Origin: Alentia gelatinosa
Lineage: Eukaryota; Annelida; Polychaeta; Phyllodocida; Polynoidae
Length of the DNA: 64,000 bases
Assembly (NCBI GenBank): GCA_950022655.1
Contig: OX465579.1
Location: 80,921,193-80,985,192, forward strand
Direction of reading: 5' to 3'
The position numbers were made by a program, and so were the translations under genes. The notes under the pieces were generated by a model, which was given only the letters and a program-made list of their open reading frames with translations, did no database searches and was not told the origin of the DNA. Every line of letters begins with the position of its first letter. Position 1 is the stretch's first letter. Shown piece after piece: positions 1 through 11,160 of this stretch.

Positions 1-946
1 TATGACGTCCGCCATTATAAAATATGCCACCACCCCTTTTCTGTCAGACTCACATCCAATCAGATTGCGCTATTTTACGTTCAAAGCACTCCATATGGCC
101 TATCCAAAGTACAAGAAATTATGGAATACCTTTGTCGTATGATAAAAATACTAGACCCATAGCACCAGCCCTTTTTCGTAGTGAGTTTTTGCACAGGTAT
201 ATAATGATAGTTTACTGGCATTTATTTCTGTTATGAACCAATGTGTAATTGTCTTTCCTCTTTGGCCATACATCAAACAGCAAACAAATCTCCACATACT
301 TCAAATCTAAACAATGAATATCTCTCAGCTTTCTTTCATATTTTAGGCCCACCTAAAACCTTTCCAGTAGGTTGATGTACAGTATTTTGGAAGTATTCTG
401 ACACAAGATTAGGTGGAGTCATCCCCAACACACAACATATTTTGATAATTTTCTCCGGCGTGAGTGATACCCGCCCCATGCGGAAAAATACCCCAAAATG
501 GTCTGAAAATACTCAAAGATAAAATCACTAAACATGATATATTTGCACTTTTCCAAAAAAACACATTCATTACCTGGTTGTTACATCAAGTCTATTATGA
601 CTGTCAAACAGATGACCATGCGAATCAACTACAAACGTATTGATCAACAAAGAGACCTGTTCGAGTTTGGTGTGCAATGACGTAATACACACATAACAAT
701 TCATTCATGCAGTAGTTGCAACCCGATAACACCTGTCACGTCCGAAACAGATGAACCCATACCCACTTACATAATGGAATTAGACGTGTCCCATTGTAAG
801 ATTTCTACTCAGCTATTTACTTTCGTCTGTTATGGTCTCGTCTCTTTTACCTTTTCCTCATATCCACTCAATACGTAATCTCATTAGACAAGTCACATTG
901 AAAGATTGCTAGTCATCTGTAAAATGTCGTCTGCCTTGATTTTCAG
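1..946. other. SNX8 intron sequence (left edge)
   Basis: AT-rich sequence upstream of the first visible SNX8 exon. No exon, RNA gene or transposon terminus was recognised. It is presumed to be intron because the SNX8 frame enters from the left with a split codon. Confidence 0.6.
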
Positions 947-1148
947 CATGATGGGCTCGGACTCGACTAGCGTGTCCACGTGGGCGACAGGGTCCAATGA
1001 CACGTGGACACATCTAAAACGAGGCTTCAAACACCTCTCCGTGGAGCACACCTCGCTCGCCGATAAGGCCAGCCGCCAGGCGGCGCGCGAAGACTGCGGG
1101 CTGGTCGAGGAGCTCAACTTCTTCTTAGACCTGCTTTACTCCTACAGG
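947..1148 (+). CDS. SNX8: SNX8 exon (BAR helix 1 region)
   Basis: Acceptor TTTTCAG precedes 947 and donor GTGGGC follows 1148. One base completes a split codon, then 67 codons ending at an Arg. It contains the LSVE, LADKA and FFLDLL landmarks. Confidence 0.9.
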
Positions 1149-3859
1149 GTGGGCAGCCTCTTCTCTTCACCTTGAACATATCCAGTCTGATGTAGTACAC
1201 AGTAATAACATCTTGTCCCATGAGAATACATCATAATCTCTGGCTTAGCAATGCGCTTTTAGAGTCCAGAGGCTGCTCATAACTTCAGACGTACTACAAG
1301 TACCTGTTTGTAAACAGAATAACTCCTTGACCTTGTTGAGCGTTTAAATCAGTATTTAAAATCTGTCGATGTTACTATAGTACAGCCTCTGTAAAAACAC
1401 AAAATATGAAAATGAAAGTCACTCCAGGACAATAGTTGTGTAAATGATTCCCCTGCATATTTACTAATATGGGAAGATGGGAGGAATAACAGGTTAAAAT
1501 ATCAAATGTTGTCATATTTTGTATCATTTCACTTTGACAATAAATAACAAAGGTCAATGTTGCCCGTTGGAGTAGTAGGGCTTTATAGAGGCCGTGTAGG
1601 GTTATACTGATAAATGAACTCAGTCTAATGTATATGAACTTGCCCGTGGTCGCGTGTTTCAGGACTTGTGTGACCGGCACGAGAAGGGTGTCCTCAGCGA
1701 CCACCAGAGAGCTCTTCACAAGATGGGGCTCTATAAGCGGAAGCACATGACGGCCTCTGTGGGCAGCGAGTCGAACGCCGTCGACCAGCTCGAGAGGCGG
1801 ATTCTCCGGGTAATTATCTGTAAACTCATAATGAAAAGCGGTACAGCAGTGTATAATTCCCGACCCTAGGGCAGCGTCGTTATTTCAGCCACTGTCTCCA
1901 GTTAGAGATACACTGTCCATGATACAGAACATAACCATCCTAATACGGGCGCTGCCATTGGACAAGAAGCGCCCCCTGTGGTATGGCTGTGAATTATCAT
2001 TGAGTGGAATATAGTGTAGATTGATCTTCGTGCCCATGGTTAGCACAGGTACGCTCTAGGGTCGAGGTCCCGTACGCCGGTTTCCAAGTTATCCACTAAT
2101 GGGCTGGGCTAGTGGACACTAGCCAATTAACAACCCTTTGCCCTTTGGATATTGAGAGCCATGGAAATTATAAGAAGTACTAGTCTAACACTCTGGCATT
2201 GTGATGCTCCTAGAAGTCCCTCAAAACTGTCAGAGCACTGTACCTTTGCTAATCGTAGGCAGGAAGGTAGCGAGGGGAGCCAGCGTGGTTGGCCTCGACT
2301 GGTGGCGCCATCTGATGGGTTGCACTGGGATCCCCTGTCATCCGTGGTTTGGAAGCTCTCCTCCTAAGCTTAAAGCCCCAGAGTGTGAACAATTTGTTCC
2401 CCACAATTCCTGAGTGTGGTGCTCTGGACTATGCCACCACCCTCAAACTTGCACATGTATATTCTTTAGCATACAGTTATAAACATGATGTAGGAAGACA
2501 TCACGTTTGAGCTGACCCAAGAAAGGTTCAATAATACTTGTAGCTGATGGAATTCTGAAATTAGAGTCAATAATACATGCACATCAATTTACAAGCATTT
2601 GTATATGTGGTGTTAAACCTATAGCAATATTCTAATAGACTGGCAGAACAAGGCAAGGCCTGTCTGTGCTCCTTCGACACTACTGTGTGAATGCTGATTT
2701 TCAGGTAAAGTCGGCTGCGCTGTCATCATTGAATCTTCGCCTAGTGACGTGATGTCACTCTGTCAACAAAGCTATGGTAGCAATGTTGGGGGGCTAAGTT
2801 ACTAAGCAGCTGAGCAGGGCGTCAACAAAATGGGGTAACTTATAGGGTTTCTGGCGTTAAGTCAAAAGGTGCTCAAAAGCACACAGTCCTAGCCAGGTGG
2901 TCCAGGCCACATAGAAAATGTGTTATTTTGTATGTGTTTTGACAGCTAGCCGTATGGATAGCTGTGGGTTTTTTTGGCAGCGGGCGAACTTGAAGTATGT
3001 TCAGTAAATGATGATGACAGTGTGTGAGGTTTGGATTGGGAGGGTGGCTACACAGCTTACATGATGGTAAAAGGTTTTTAATAGAGTTCAGTAATTATTA
3101 ATAAGTTAATAAAAGTCATGTAGGGCATGTTATAGTCGCCTCAATTCAAGATTAGATTGTCACATGCCCTGATGCGCATACTTACCTTTGCAGCAAGAAA
3201 GCGAGATCTCCAATATGGAGAACCGGAACTACTTTTCGCTCTACTGCATCCAGATGGAGACTCAGCTAGTTCACGCCAACCTCGAGAGTCTCCACCGCGC
3301 CATAGTCTCCATGGCCACGGAGGAGGCCAAAGCCCACCTGGAGGTATGTGTTATCAGCATATCTTATCAGAATAAGAGCAGCAGGGCTGGGGTTCGAGTC
3401 GCGATTGTGTCTTCTTGCCAAAAAAAATCGCCCAGTTTGTAGATCGAACAGCCTAGGTTTTGATGAAATTAGGTTTGATAAAATACGAATTGTTTCCAAT
3501 TAGGTGGCTGGGGAGCATTTAACATCATAATTCCCACCTATTTTAGAGAAAACCCACAACCTAAAACAGTACCTACATAGTTCCTACATGCTGCAATTAT
3601 TATTTGATTAACCTTATATCGCATACTCTCCTGGAGAGTGTTTCACCGTAGGTGTGTGTAATTGGGTCAGGTTATGGACCACATATTGATATGATGTTTC
3701 ATCTGACTGCAGCTGGGCACAGTTTGGGACCAGATGAAACCGATCATTGAGCAAATCCTCCCGAGTAACCTCAACGGATCTACGTCACCCACGTCAAATC
3801 GGCTGTCGTCACCGCTGGGCTCCCCGACAGTTGAAGTCGGCCACGGGATTTCTGTATAG
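947..3859 (+). CDS. SNX8: Sorting nexin-8, C-terminal (BAR) part, four exons; 5' end outside window
   Basis: SNX8 is a PX-BAR sorting nexin of endosomal membranes involved in endosome-to-Golgi sorting. Four phase-compatible exons (947-1148, 1663-1809, 3194-3343, 3713-3859) give about 215 codons ending in TAG. The peptide follows the C-terminal half of vertebrate SNX8 with collinear landmarks: an IGSD/MGSD stretch followed by W, LSVE, LADKA, NLFLDLL/NFFLDLL, D-L-C-(E/D)-RHEKGVL, HQRALHK, a VDQLERRI helix, NYFSLYC with ETQLVH, and a terminal V-W-(N/D)-x-(L/M)-(R/K)-P. This is the helical BAR region; the PX domain must lie to the left, outside the window. The tail after the last helix is Ser/Pro-rich and slightly extended. 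The orthology is recognised from family knowledge; exon limits come from GT-AG signals and phase. Confidence 0.93.
1663..1809 (+). CDS. SNX8: SNX8 exon (RHEKGVL helix)
   Basis: Acceptor GTTTCAG before 1663, donor GTAATT after 1809, phase 0 at both ends (49 codons). It begins with DLCDRHEKGVL and ends in QLERRILR, the conserved SNX8 helix. Confidence 0.92.
1810..3193. other. SNX8 intron of 1.4 kb
   Basis: Non-coding between two phase-0 exons. Nothing specific was recognised. Confidence 0.6.
3194..3343 (+). CDS. SNX8: SNX8 exon (NYFSLYC helix)
   Basis: Acceptor TTTGCAG before 3194, donor GTATGT after 3343, phase 0 at both ends (50 codons). It carries the MENRNYFSLYC and ETQLVH landmarks. Confidence 0.92.
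3383..3432 (+). repeat. Possible SINE fragment with pol III B-box-like motif
   Basis: In the SNX8 intron, GGGGTTCGAGTCGC near 3391-3404 resembles a pol III B box (GGTTCGANNCC) and is followed by an A-rich run. No A box is visible upstream, so at best this is a truncated tRNA-derived SINE. Confidence 0.25.
3713..3859 (+). CDS. SNX8: SNX8 last coding exon with stop
   Basis: Acceptor CTGCAG before 3713; 48 codons then TAG at 3857-3859. It begins with a V-W-D-Q-M-K-P motif matching the SNX8 C-terminus and ends in a Ser/Pro/Thr-rich tail. Confidence 0.9.
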   Translation: MGTVWDQMKPIIEQILPSNLNGSTSPTSNRLSSPLGSPTVEVGHGISV

Positions 3860-3921
3860 CCGTTTCTACTGCCACATACACGGTCATGCCAGCCCGGGTA
3901 TCCCCTGTAACGTCGGCAGGG

Positions 3922-4369
3922 TGACGTCAACGGGGTTCATTTATTGACAACTTAGTGACGTCAGCACGGTTCTCCTGTTGCCTGCTAAGTGACGGCAGCA
4001 CGATCCTCCTATTGACTGTCTGTGACGTCAGTACTGTCCTCCTATTGACTGCCCAGTGACGTCAGCACGGTCCACCTATTGACGGCCTGTGACGTCAGCA
4101 CGGTCCTCCTATTGAATACCCAGTGATGTCAGCACGGTTCTCCTATTGCTTGCTAAGTGACGTCAGCACGGTCCTCCTATTGACCAGCCAATGACGTCAG
4201 GAGGGTCCTCCTATTGACCGGCCAGTGACGTCAGCTCAGTCCTCCATGTCGACACCCAGTGACGTCAGCATGGTCCTCCAATTCAACACTCAATGATGTC
4301 AGCACAGTTCTCTTATTGACTGCCCAGTGACGTCAGGTCGGTTCTCCCATCGGCTGATTTGTGACGTCA
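3922..4369 (+). repeat. 34-bp minisatellite, 14 units, each centred on a CRE octamer
   Basis: The octamer TGACGTCA or a one-base variant recurs at 3922, 3956, 3990, 4023, 4057, 4090, 4124, 4158, 4192, 4226, 4260, 4294, 4328 and 4362. Spacing is 34 bases except for two steps of 33. Eleven of the 14 are perfect palindromes; 3990 is TGACGGCA, and 4124 and 4294 are TGATGTCA. Between octamers the unit reads roughly GCACGGTCCTCCTATTGACTGCCCAG, with substitutions but almost no indels. The array starts 63 bases after the SNX8 stop, so it is probably in the SNX8 3' UTR or just downstream. TGACGTCA is the CREB/ATF site; five units extend it to TGACGTCAGCA, which also contains a Maf half-site. Confidence 0.95.
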
Positions 4370-7300
4370 AAATATGCTTCAAATAGACCAGCCTATAAGG
4401 TCATCGTATGTCCTACGGAGACTGAAATTCAAGCTTTTGGATAATCATACTATGGGCCCGTATGAGGTCAGTGTAGGACGGGACTCCGGTTGGCTGGCCG
4501 ACGGATCCATTACAGCCATTGTGCATGTAGCTCACTGCTTACCTTTTCTACAATACATAATGGCAGGAGATGGCATGTCAACATTTTCTCAAATAGACTA
4601 TAATGAACATCATATTTTTACCAAAACATGCTGGCTAGCTAACAGTTACCTCAGTTTGACCTGTTTGTGTATATGTCATGACCGTGCTCCATCGATCGTC
4701 TGTTTCCACACTTCTGATACAGGGCTTTGTCGTGGGATGAGACTACTAGTAGTGGTGAACAGTTAGTGTATTTTCTCCCATGTTATGGAAGGAAGTATTC
4801 AAGTAGGGAAGCAACTTGTTTGCTACGTTAGATCTTTGTGCGTTAATAACAAAATCACAATTTAGTAAGAGGGGGGCAAAACTTATGAGTGAATTTACTT
4901 TTTACCCTCAGAAGTTTATGATTATTTTGCATGTTGTTAATCCAGTCTCAAATGGAATCGGGTATCATTGTTAATGAGTCACGCTACGTAGGACTTTGTG
5001 GCAGGCGGTTATGTTTATTCACATGCCAAATTCTGATGTTGTTAAAATGTGTTCAAATTCACAGTTATCTTGATTTGTCGTGCTCCGAGATCAGCATGCG
5101 TTTAACGTAGACAGTACGGAGGGGAGTCCAGTGACCCCTACCAGCTTAGGGGACATAGTGGGGGGTTAATTGTGATAAAGTCGCTCTGAATGTAGCTGAA
5201 GGACATTTTCCCGAGTGGGAATGACCGACACATTTTGAAGATAAAAATGAAAATTACATGGCTTAAATAAGATGTGTTTTCAAGATTTACAATGTTTGAT
5301 TTTAAGGTCTCTTCAGTGGTCAGATATATATGTAAAATATATAAAGTGGAAAATGCGTTTTGAGGCCGTTGGATATTTTGTATAGCATAACAGCCGGAAC
5401 GCTATTTTCTGGTCTGCCTGTAAGACTCAAATTTATCTTGAATGTATGCTGAACTGACAATTCGAAAAGTGCAATCGCAGTATGTATATAACCACACTAT
5501 GTATTAGTACATATAGGTATATATATATATATATACTGTAATTATATGTATCTGAGCAAGTTGCCGACGGTAGCAGAACATGTTTTATCTACTACATCGG
5601 ATGAGTGTCGAGATCAATTCATTCGACTGCTCCATAGTTATTCCAATCAACGCGTTCAAAAAGAGAAGTGTAGCCGAAGATATTACATATTTCCATATTT
5701 CAAGTTGAAAAATACTTTTGTAATGATTTTTTTTAAAGAGGATGATACTGGTTTTAAACGTCTGAATTTTGTGAAGTGTATACAAATTTCCACTTATTGG
5801 TAACCACAATTTGATAACATGATGAAATACACAGAACTATGGACAGTGCAGCTTAACCTTGTTGAGATTAATTCTGTTTATTTCAAATGCAGTTTTGTGA
5901 ACTATAGTTGTGCGGAATGGACACGCACATACTACATAAGAATTTGGAAAGAAATTGCTTGCTTTTCATGTGATAAATATGAAGTGTGTTGGTTAAATAA
6001 GTAATAACTGTTCTGCTGGATATACACGCACCAATGTCTTCCACAAGTTGATGTTGTCATTTCTAGCCCTTTCTCACTCTCCTTTGTTTCTACACAATCC
6101 CATTCGTAACAGAAGCCGTCCCCTTATGGCGCTAACGTCGTGCTTATAGGCTTCGGCCAGCTTAGGTCAAATATAGTTCATGTGGAGGTGTAGTGATGGG
6201 GAAAAGGTATGAAGAGAAAATAATTTACATCTATATATCACTCAGGTTTGCGTTACGTAACACTCTGAAGCCGTATATCCCCACCACGCAACATTCATGC
6301 AACAGAAGCTTTGAAAGTTCCACGATCATTTAGAGTATGTCTCTAACATGATATGCGCTCCCACCGTAAAAACTAATCTATTTTCCACCTATACTGAATC
6401 TACATTGGATTATCCCTTACTGACTAATTCCCTGATATCTCTTTTTCACTTCAGTTGGATCTACGGTATATCTTTGCATCTTTCCCCATGTGTATTTGAT
6501 CTGTATTTGAAAGACATTTATTGGAATTTATATATATACATGTTTTGCTGCTAGATTGGTCCGTTGGTGTCTTAATTTGCCTAATTAGATTTGGTCAGCG
6601 ATATACTAGTCATCCACTCGGAGATAGTATGGCTTGTTATTACAACTAAGTCATTAGTTGTACCTATGTTCGAGGTTATATTTGTGGATACTTTCGTTAT
6701 GAGGAAGGTATCTAGAATTGTCTATGTTATTTTATTCATTCAAACTATCCAAATCAGTTCAATGTTGGTAGGTTGGTCTGACCTATCTACTTAATCATTC
6801 TTGCCCCTGACGTGTTTATCCACTTTAAATGCATTGATTTAATATTATATATGAAGCATCCCAGTATATGAATCTGCAGCTCATTTAATCTCTCCATTGC
6901 CTGTAAAGCTCTCTCTAGATTCTATTCTTTTGTAAAGAATACCAATTAAGGATGAAATTTGATGTATGAACGACGAAAGTATGTGACAGTTGATATGACT
7001 TTGAACATAACTATGACCATGTCTCATAAAACATGGAACACTGAAAATAGAGGTACAAAAATTAAAGGTACTGACACTAAATTCAAATAGTGAATAGGCA
7101 ATATTTAAGGGCAGCTGAATGGAATGTGTTTCTTCGTATAAGCCACTTACAAGAGTGAACTCTTGTGGTACCCTCGCAATAATATCAGACATTGTAGTTC
7201 CTAGCTACATACCAGCTCCATTGCGATATGAAAATGGGAAGGGCATATCACTATGGAGCGTCTGTCACACAACCACGAAATGTTCTTTTCGGTTATACAT

Positions 7301-10220
7301 AGCAATGTCTTTGCGCTGTAACGTATAGCCAGAGATTGTATCTCAACTTAGACATAGAAATAAGACCTCCGCATAAGGTGTTATGAGAACGATAACTGTT
7401 TATAATCTGTATATATTAGAATCTGGGTTGGGCCGCGATGAGGTACGTGAATGAGGCACAAATTAACCGTCCCTCAGGCCTGGGCGAACATGTACTTTAA
7501 GAGAAAATATAGATCATTATCAGGTATTGTAGGGTTGACTGAATATGTGTCAGCCATTTGTTGATATTGCTTTGTATGTAAATAGCATTCCGGCTTACGT
7601 TTACATATTTAGTGATGACACGGAAATGGGACCAGTTAAATGTCCATGCTTTGTGTGTGACGTTAGGTTTACATCAGGCAAGGTTACTAGACACAGATCT
7701 GTTCCTCTAAAAAAATAATGTTTTGTTTATTTCTCGTTGAAATATTGGCCTTTCAACACACAAATTGCTGCGTCGAACTATAGTTTATGACCATGGTCTT
7801 GTTAATTGTTACTATGATCTGTTAGTATGATTTGATTGAGGTATCATTAAAAAAGCTAGATTTGTTCATTGGGGAACATGACATCTTCAATATGTTTAAG
7901 AACTAAATTCTGAAACAGATTAAAAGTCTCCCCCTTTCCTCAGGAATAAAACGTAATATACACATGGAAGCATTTTTACCTTTGAATCAGGGTATATTAT
8001 GTCAGACTATTCTCAGTGTCTGGACAATAGGATGCTGTTTTGCTTTTCAATAGTCAATACAATATTTAAACCCTTAAAGACAATCCGTTCTAAATATTTG
8101 TTTCTGAAGGTCATGTCCTCTTTAATCTTATTTGCACTTCATAAATACTACATCGACTTTGAAGCAATAGTGATTTTACCCTATACACGCAAGTACGAGG
8201 TTAGATAAGCGTCTCATAAATTTGCTCCTTTTATACACACATACACATTGTGGTTGGGTTTTCTGTAGAGCCGGGCCTGGGGAACAAGGTAGAAGAAACT
8301 AAAAAAGAAAATCTGATACACGTAGTTCGTAAACTTATGTAATCGCAAAATCTTTGATTAGCTTTATTGAAATTTATAGTTATAATGGTCTAAACTGTGA
8401 TCCAACTCAATTTAACTGTGTGCTAAGAGAGAGGTAATATTCATGGAGTAATGCAGGAGTCAACAAACGGCTTGAACACGAAACTGAAATTATTCCATTA
8501 GAAACTGTCAATGAATATTTAGCTAGGACCTGGACATGAAAACAAATTTGGTTTTAATATTAACATTATACCAATTCGCATTTGCGAAGCGACAAAAAAG
8601 TCGTTGACCTATGTTAAGAAGCTGACGAAGGGGATTCCACATAGTTGGTAAGAGGAGGGTCTTGGCTCTAGATATCTTTGAGCCTGCCCAGTGTTGTAAG
8701 AAAGTATTATCTAAGACTGTCCATGTCCTGTGTGACGAATGCCGAACTGAATTTGCTCGTCTGGCATTTAGATTGACTAGTAAAGGATTTATAAAGAAAC
8801 TCAAGCATCAAAAGTACAATTTTCATGTACTATGTATATCTTTAAACGTCTTAGAGCACTTCTGTACAGGAACTTTGATGTTGGGGGATGTTTAAGGAAT
8901 CCGGGTCGGGAGAACTTAGTCTTTGCGATAAGCCGCACGAGACCGAATGAACTTTAATTTGATCCTGTTAACTTCTGTTGACCCAATTATCGTGGTGCAT
9001 TAAACAGAAATACGAAGGATGTGTTCCGGTCCGGTTTTTTTGTTTTGTTTCTAGAAAACTAACGCAATTGTCAATAAAAAGGAATACAAGAGGTTAATAT
9101 TTTCTCAGAAATTTGAGCCCAAAACGAAATATAGATATAATCAATTGTACTAGTTTGGGGACTGGAGAAAAAATGTGTTAGTTTCCTCACCGTAGATTAA
9201 TATGGCAAAAGGAAAATTGTTGGTATTAATTTCTATTGATTATATTTTACAAACAACTTCTGACAATAAAGGGAAACCCGAGTCGTACTCTATCATTGTA
9301 AATACAATCTTGTGTTGAGGAACTTCTATTTGTCAACATCATTATCAATTTTAGGTGAAAGTTATTAAAATAATAAAGAAATTCGGGTCTTTGTGTTTTC
9401 AATGAAAGCTTTAAGTCAACTTTTAAATAAAAGGTTTTATTCTCAAATGGGAACAACTGGTACAGCGACATAACACATGCTAGTATCCCTTGGCATTTAA
9501 TGATGAACGATAGCTATCTTCACCAATATAAAATGTTTAGGTGCAAAATTGAGTGGCACCTTGCTCAATTCAAAGGTTTCAGTTATGTGAACCAATTATG
9601 GGAAATCAATTCTTCTAAACAGCAACAAAAATATTGACATCACTGGTGAAATACATCAATAAATTGGCAGTCTAAATATCGTCACAGATCAATGATCTGA
9701 GGGATTTGGAGAGGGAAAAAAATCGCAACGTTCACTATTGAGTTTTGTAATTGGCAATCAAAAGAGATCAAGAGCAGACTACTGTATCACTGATACAAAA
9801 AGCAAAACTCTTACAGCATCAGAGCCACTGCTAGACTATCATCATGAACATATTCCAACGAGGCTGTGTTGCGTGAGAATCTTCATGCGTGCAGCAGCCG
9901 CACGTACATCATCCTTAGATAGAGGAATCTTCATCAAGATTTAGTTCGCTCCAACATGTCACATGCAATGTATCACCGTATGTTAAAACCACACTTAGAA
10001 AATTAAGTGAAAAATAAATACTCTCATTGTCCAAGCTTGTCATTCCTTCTGTGTTCTTTTCTACACTTAAGCTATCAAACCTCTTACCCCAGAAAAAACT
10101 AAAATCTGGAAAGAAACTACACATTCTGTCTTTGCCTTTCATTTCATTCACGCATATATACACAAGCAAGCGCACAGATCTTATGCTGATGCACTAGCTA
10201 GTACTTAATTTATCAACACT
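4370..10220. other. Intergenic stretch between SNX8 and GTPBP1 (convergent 3' ends)
   Basis: AT-rich sequence with no recognised gene. It probably includes the SNX8 3' UTR end and, from about 9.4 kb rightwards, the GTPBP1 3' UTR. A TTTATT on + (AATAAA on -) near 9437 is a possible GTPBP1 polyadenylation signal. A short (AT)n run lies near 5519-5535. Two weakly similar open frames at 5566-5680 and 8680-8800 are listed as a finding. Confidence 0.5.
5519..5535. repeat. (AT)n microsatellite
   Basis: About eight alternating AT dinucleotides. Confidence 0.8.
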
Positions 10221-10279
10221 GTGGCGACGGGTGAACTGTATTTCTGTCTAATTCTGGTAAAAACAATGAGACTGTCCGA

Positions 10280-10690
10280 CCTGTGTTCATGCTGCTCACA
10301 CAAGGTGCACTTTGAGGAGCTGCTCAGGGAACATTATGAGCTGCTATGTAAAGCATCAGGAGATGCTCCAGAACGCTTTGTGTATTGCTGGTTACCACAC
10401 GAGCTGTTCGCAGGAAAGTGAGCTGCACGAGAATGCTTCGCAAAGACATCTGCTGGGATTTGTGAGGAGCTGACAAGCTATTCGAACATGTTCCATGAAC
10501 TTCTCGGAGAAGGTGTTACATACCACTCACCACCGCTTCATAAGATAGTTGACGAACTCTTTCATTTAAAGTCCCCTCATGCATCAAGCAACTCAGAAAA
10601 CGTTCCAGGAGCCACTCGAGTAGACCACTACGAGTTACTCGTGTACGCTTCAAGAGATGAAAAAGCTCCAATTCACGAGCTGCTCACACC
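10280..10690. repeat. Degenerate repeated motif AYGAGCTGCTC next to and within the GTPBP1 end
   Basis: Variants of CAYGAGCTGCTC recur about ten times on the + strand (near 10287, 10311, 10332, 10398, 10422, 10464, 10496, 10550, 10629 and 10674). Two longer matches (near 10330 and 10626) differ mostly at every third base and would both read HYELL..AS.D. The block lies in what should be the GTPBP1 3' UTR on the other strand and touches its last codons. Spacing is irregular, so this is an ancient diverged repeat, not a clean satellite. Confidence 0.45.
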
Positions 10691-11160
10691 TAACCCCCCT
10701 GGCCTCGACGCTGCTTTGTTCTCCTTCCCGCTGGGGCCGGCCATGGGACTACCTGGCCCGGCTCCCGTTGACGCTGCCGCCCCTGAGTCGGTCCCGTTGC
10801 AGGCCTTCCCCGAGGTGCTGGCGCCTCCGCCGGCGCCGCCGCAACTGTGGCCGCGGCGGTTCTTCTTGCTCGGCTTCTGAGGCTCATTCTGCGGCTTGAG
10901 CTGGTGGTGCGTCTCTGCCGCCTTCTTGGCTGCCCGTTGCTGGCGCGTGTTCTGGGCAGACGCGCTCACGTGCGGGAAGAGCTTGGTGACGCTGCCCACT
11001 GCCTTGGTGCGCCCCTCGCGGAACACCATGCGCATGTCCCGCCGCAGGTACTCCGGGTTCTTGATGAAGCGGAACCGCACCTGGGCCTTGTCGCCTGTCC
11101 GCAGGTGTTCCTCGGACATGGTGAGGATGGAGGCTGTCTGCCGTACGCTGCCCACGTGCA
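10673..11160 (-). CDS. GTPBP1: GTPBP1 exon 9 with stop
   Basis: Acceptor GGACAG before [12 protein letters not shown] at 10675-10673. Encodes [10 protein letters not shown] and [11 protein letters not shown], then a Lys-rich and Ala/Gly/Ser-rich tail. This GC-rich exon creates long open frames on both strands that are not genes. Confidence 0.93.

Noticed and set aside
3922..4369. CRISPR-like array of regularly spaced repeats
   Set aside because: The genome is eukaryotic, the constant part is only the 8-bp palindrome, and spacers are related to each other. This is a minisatellite.
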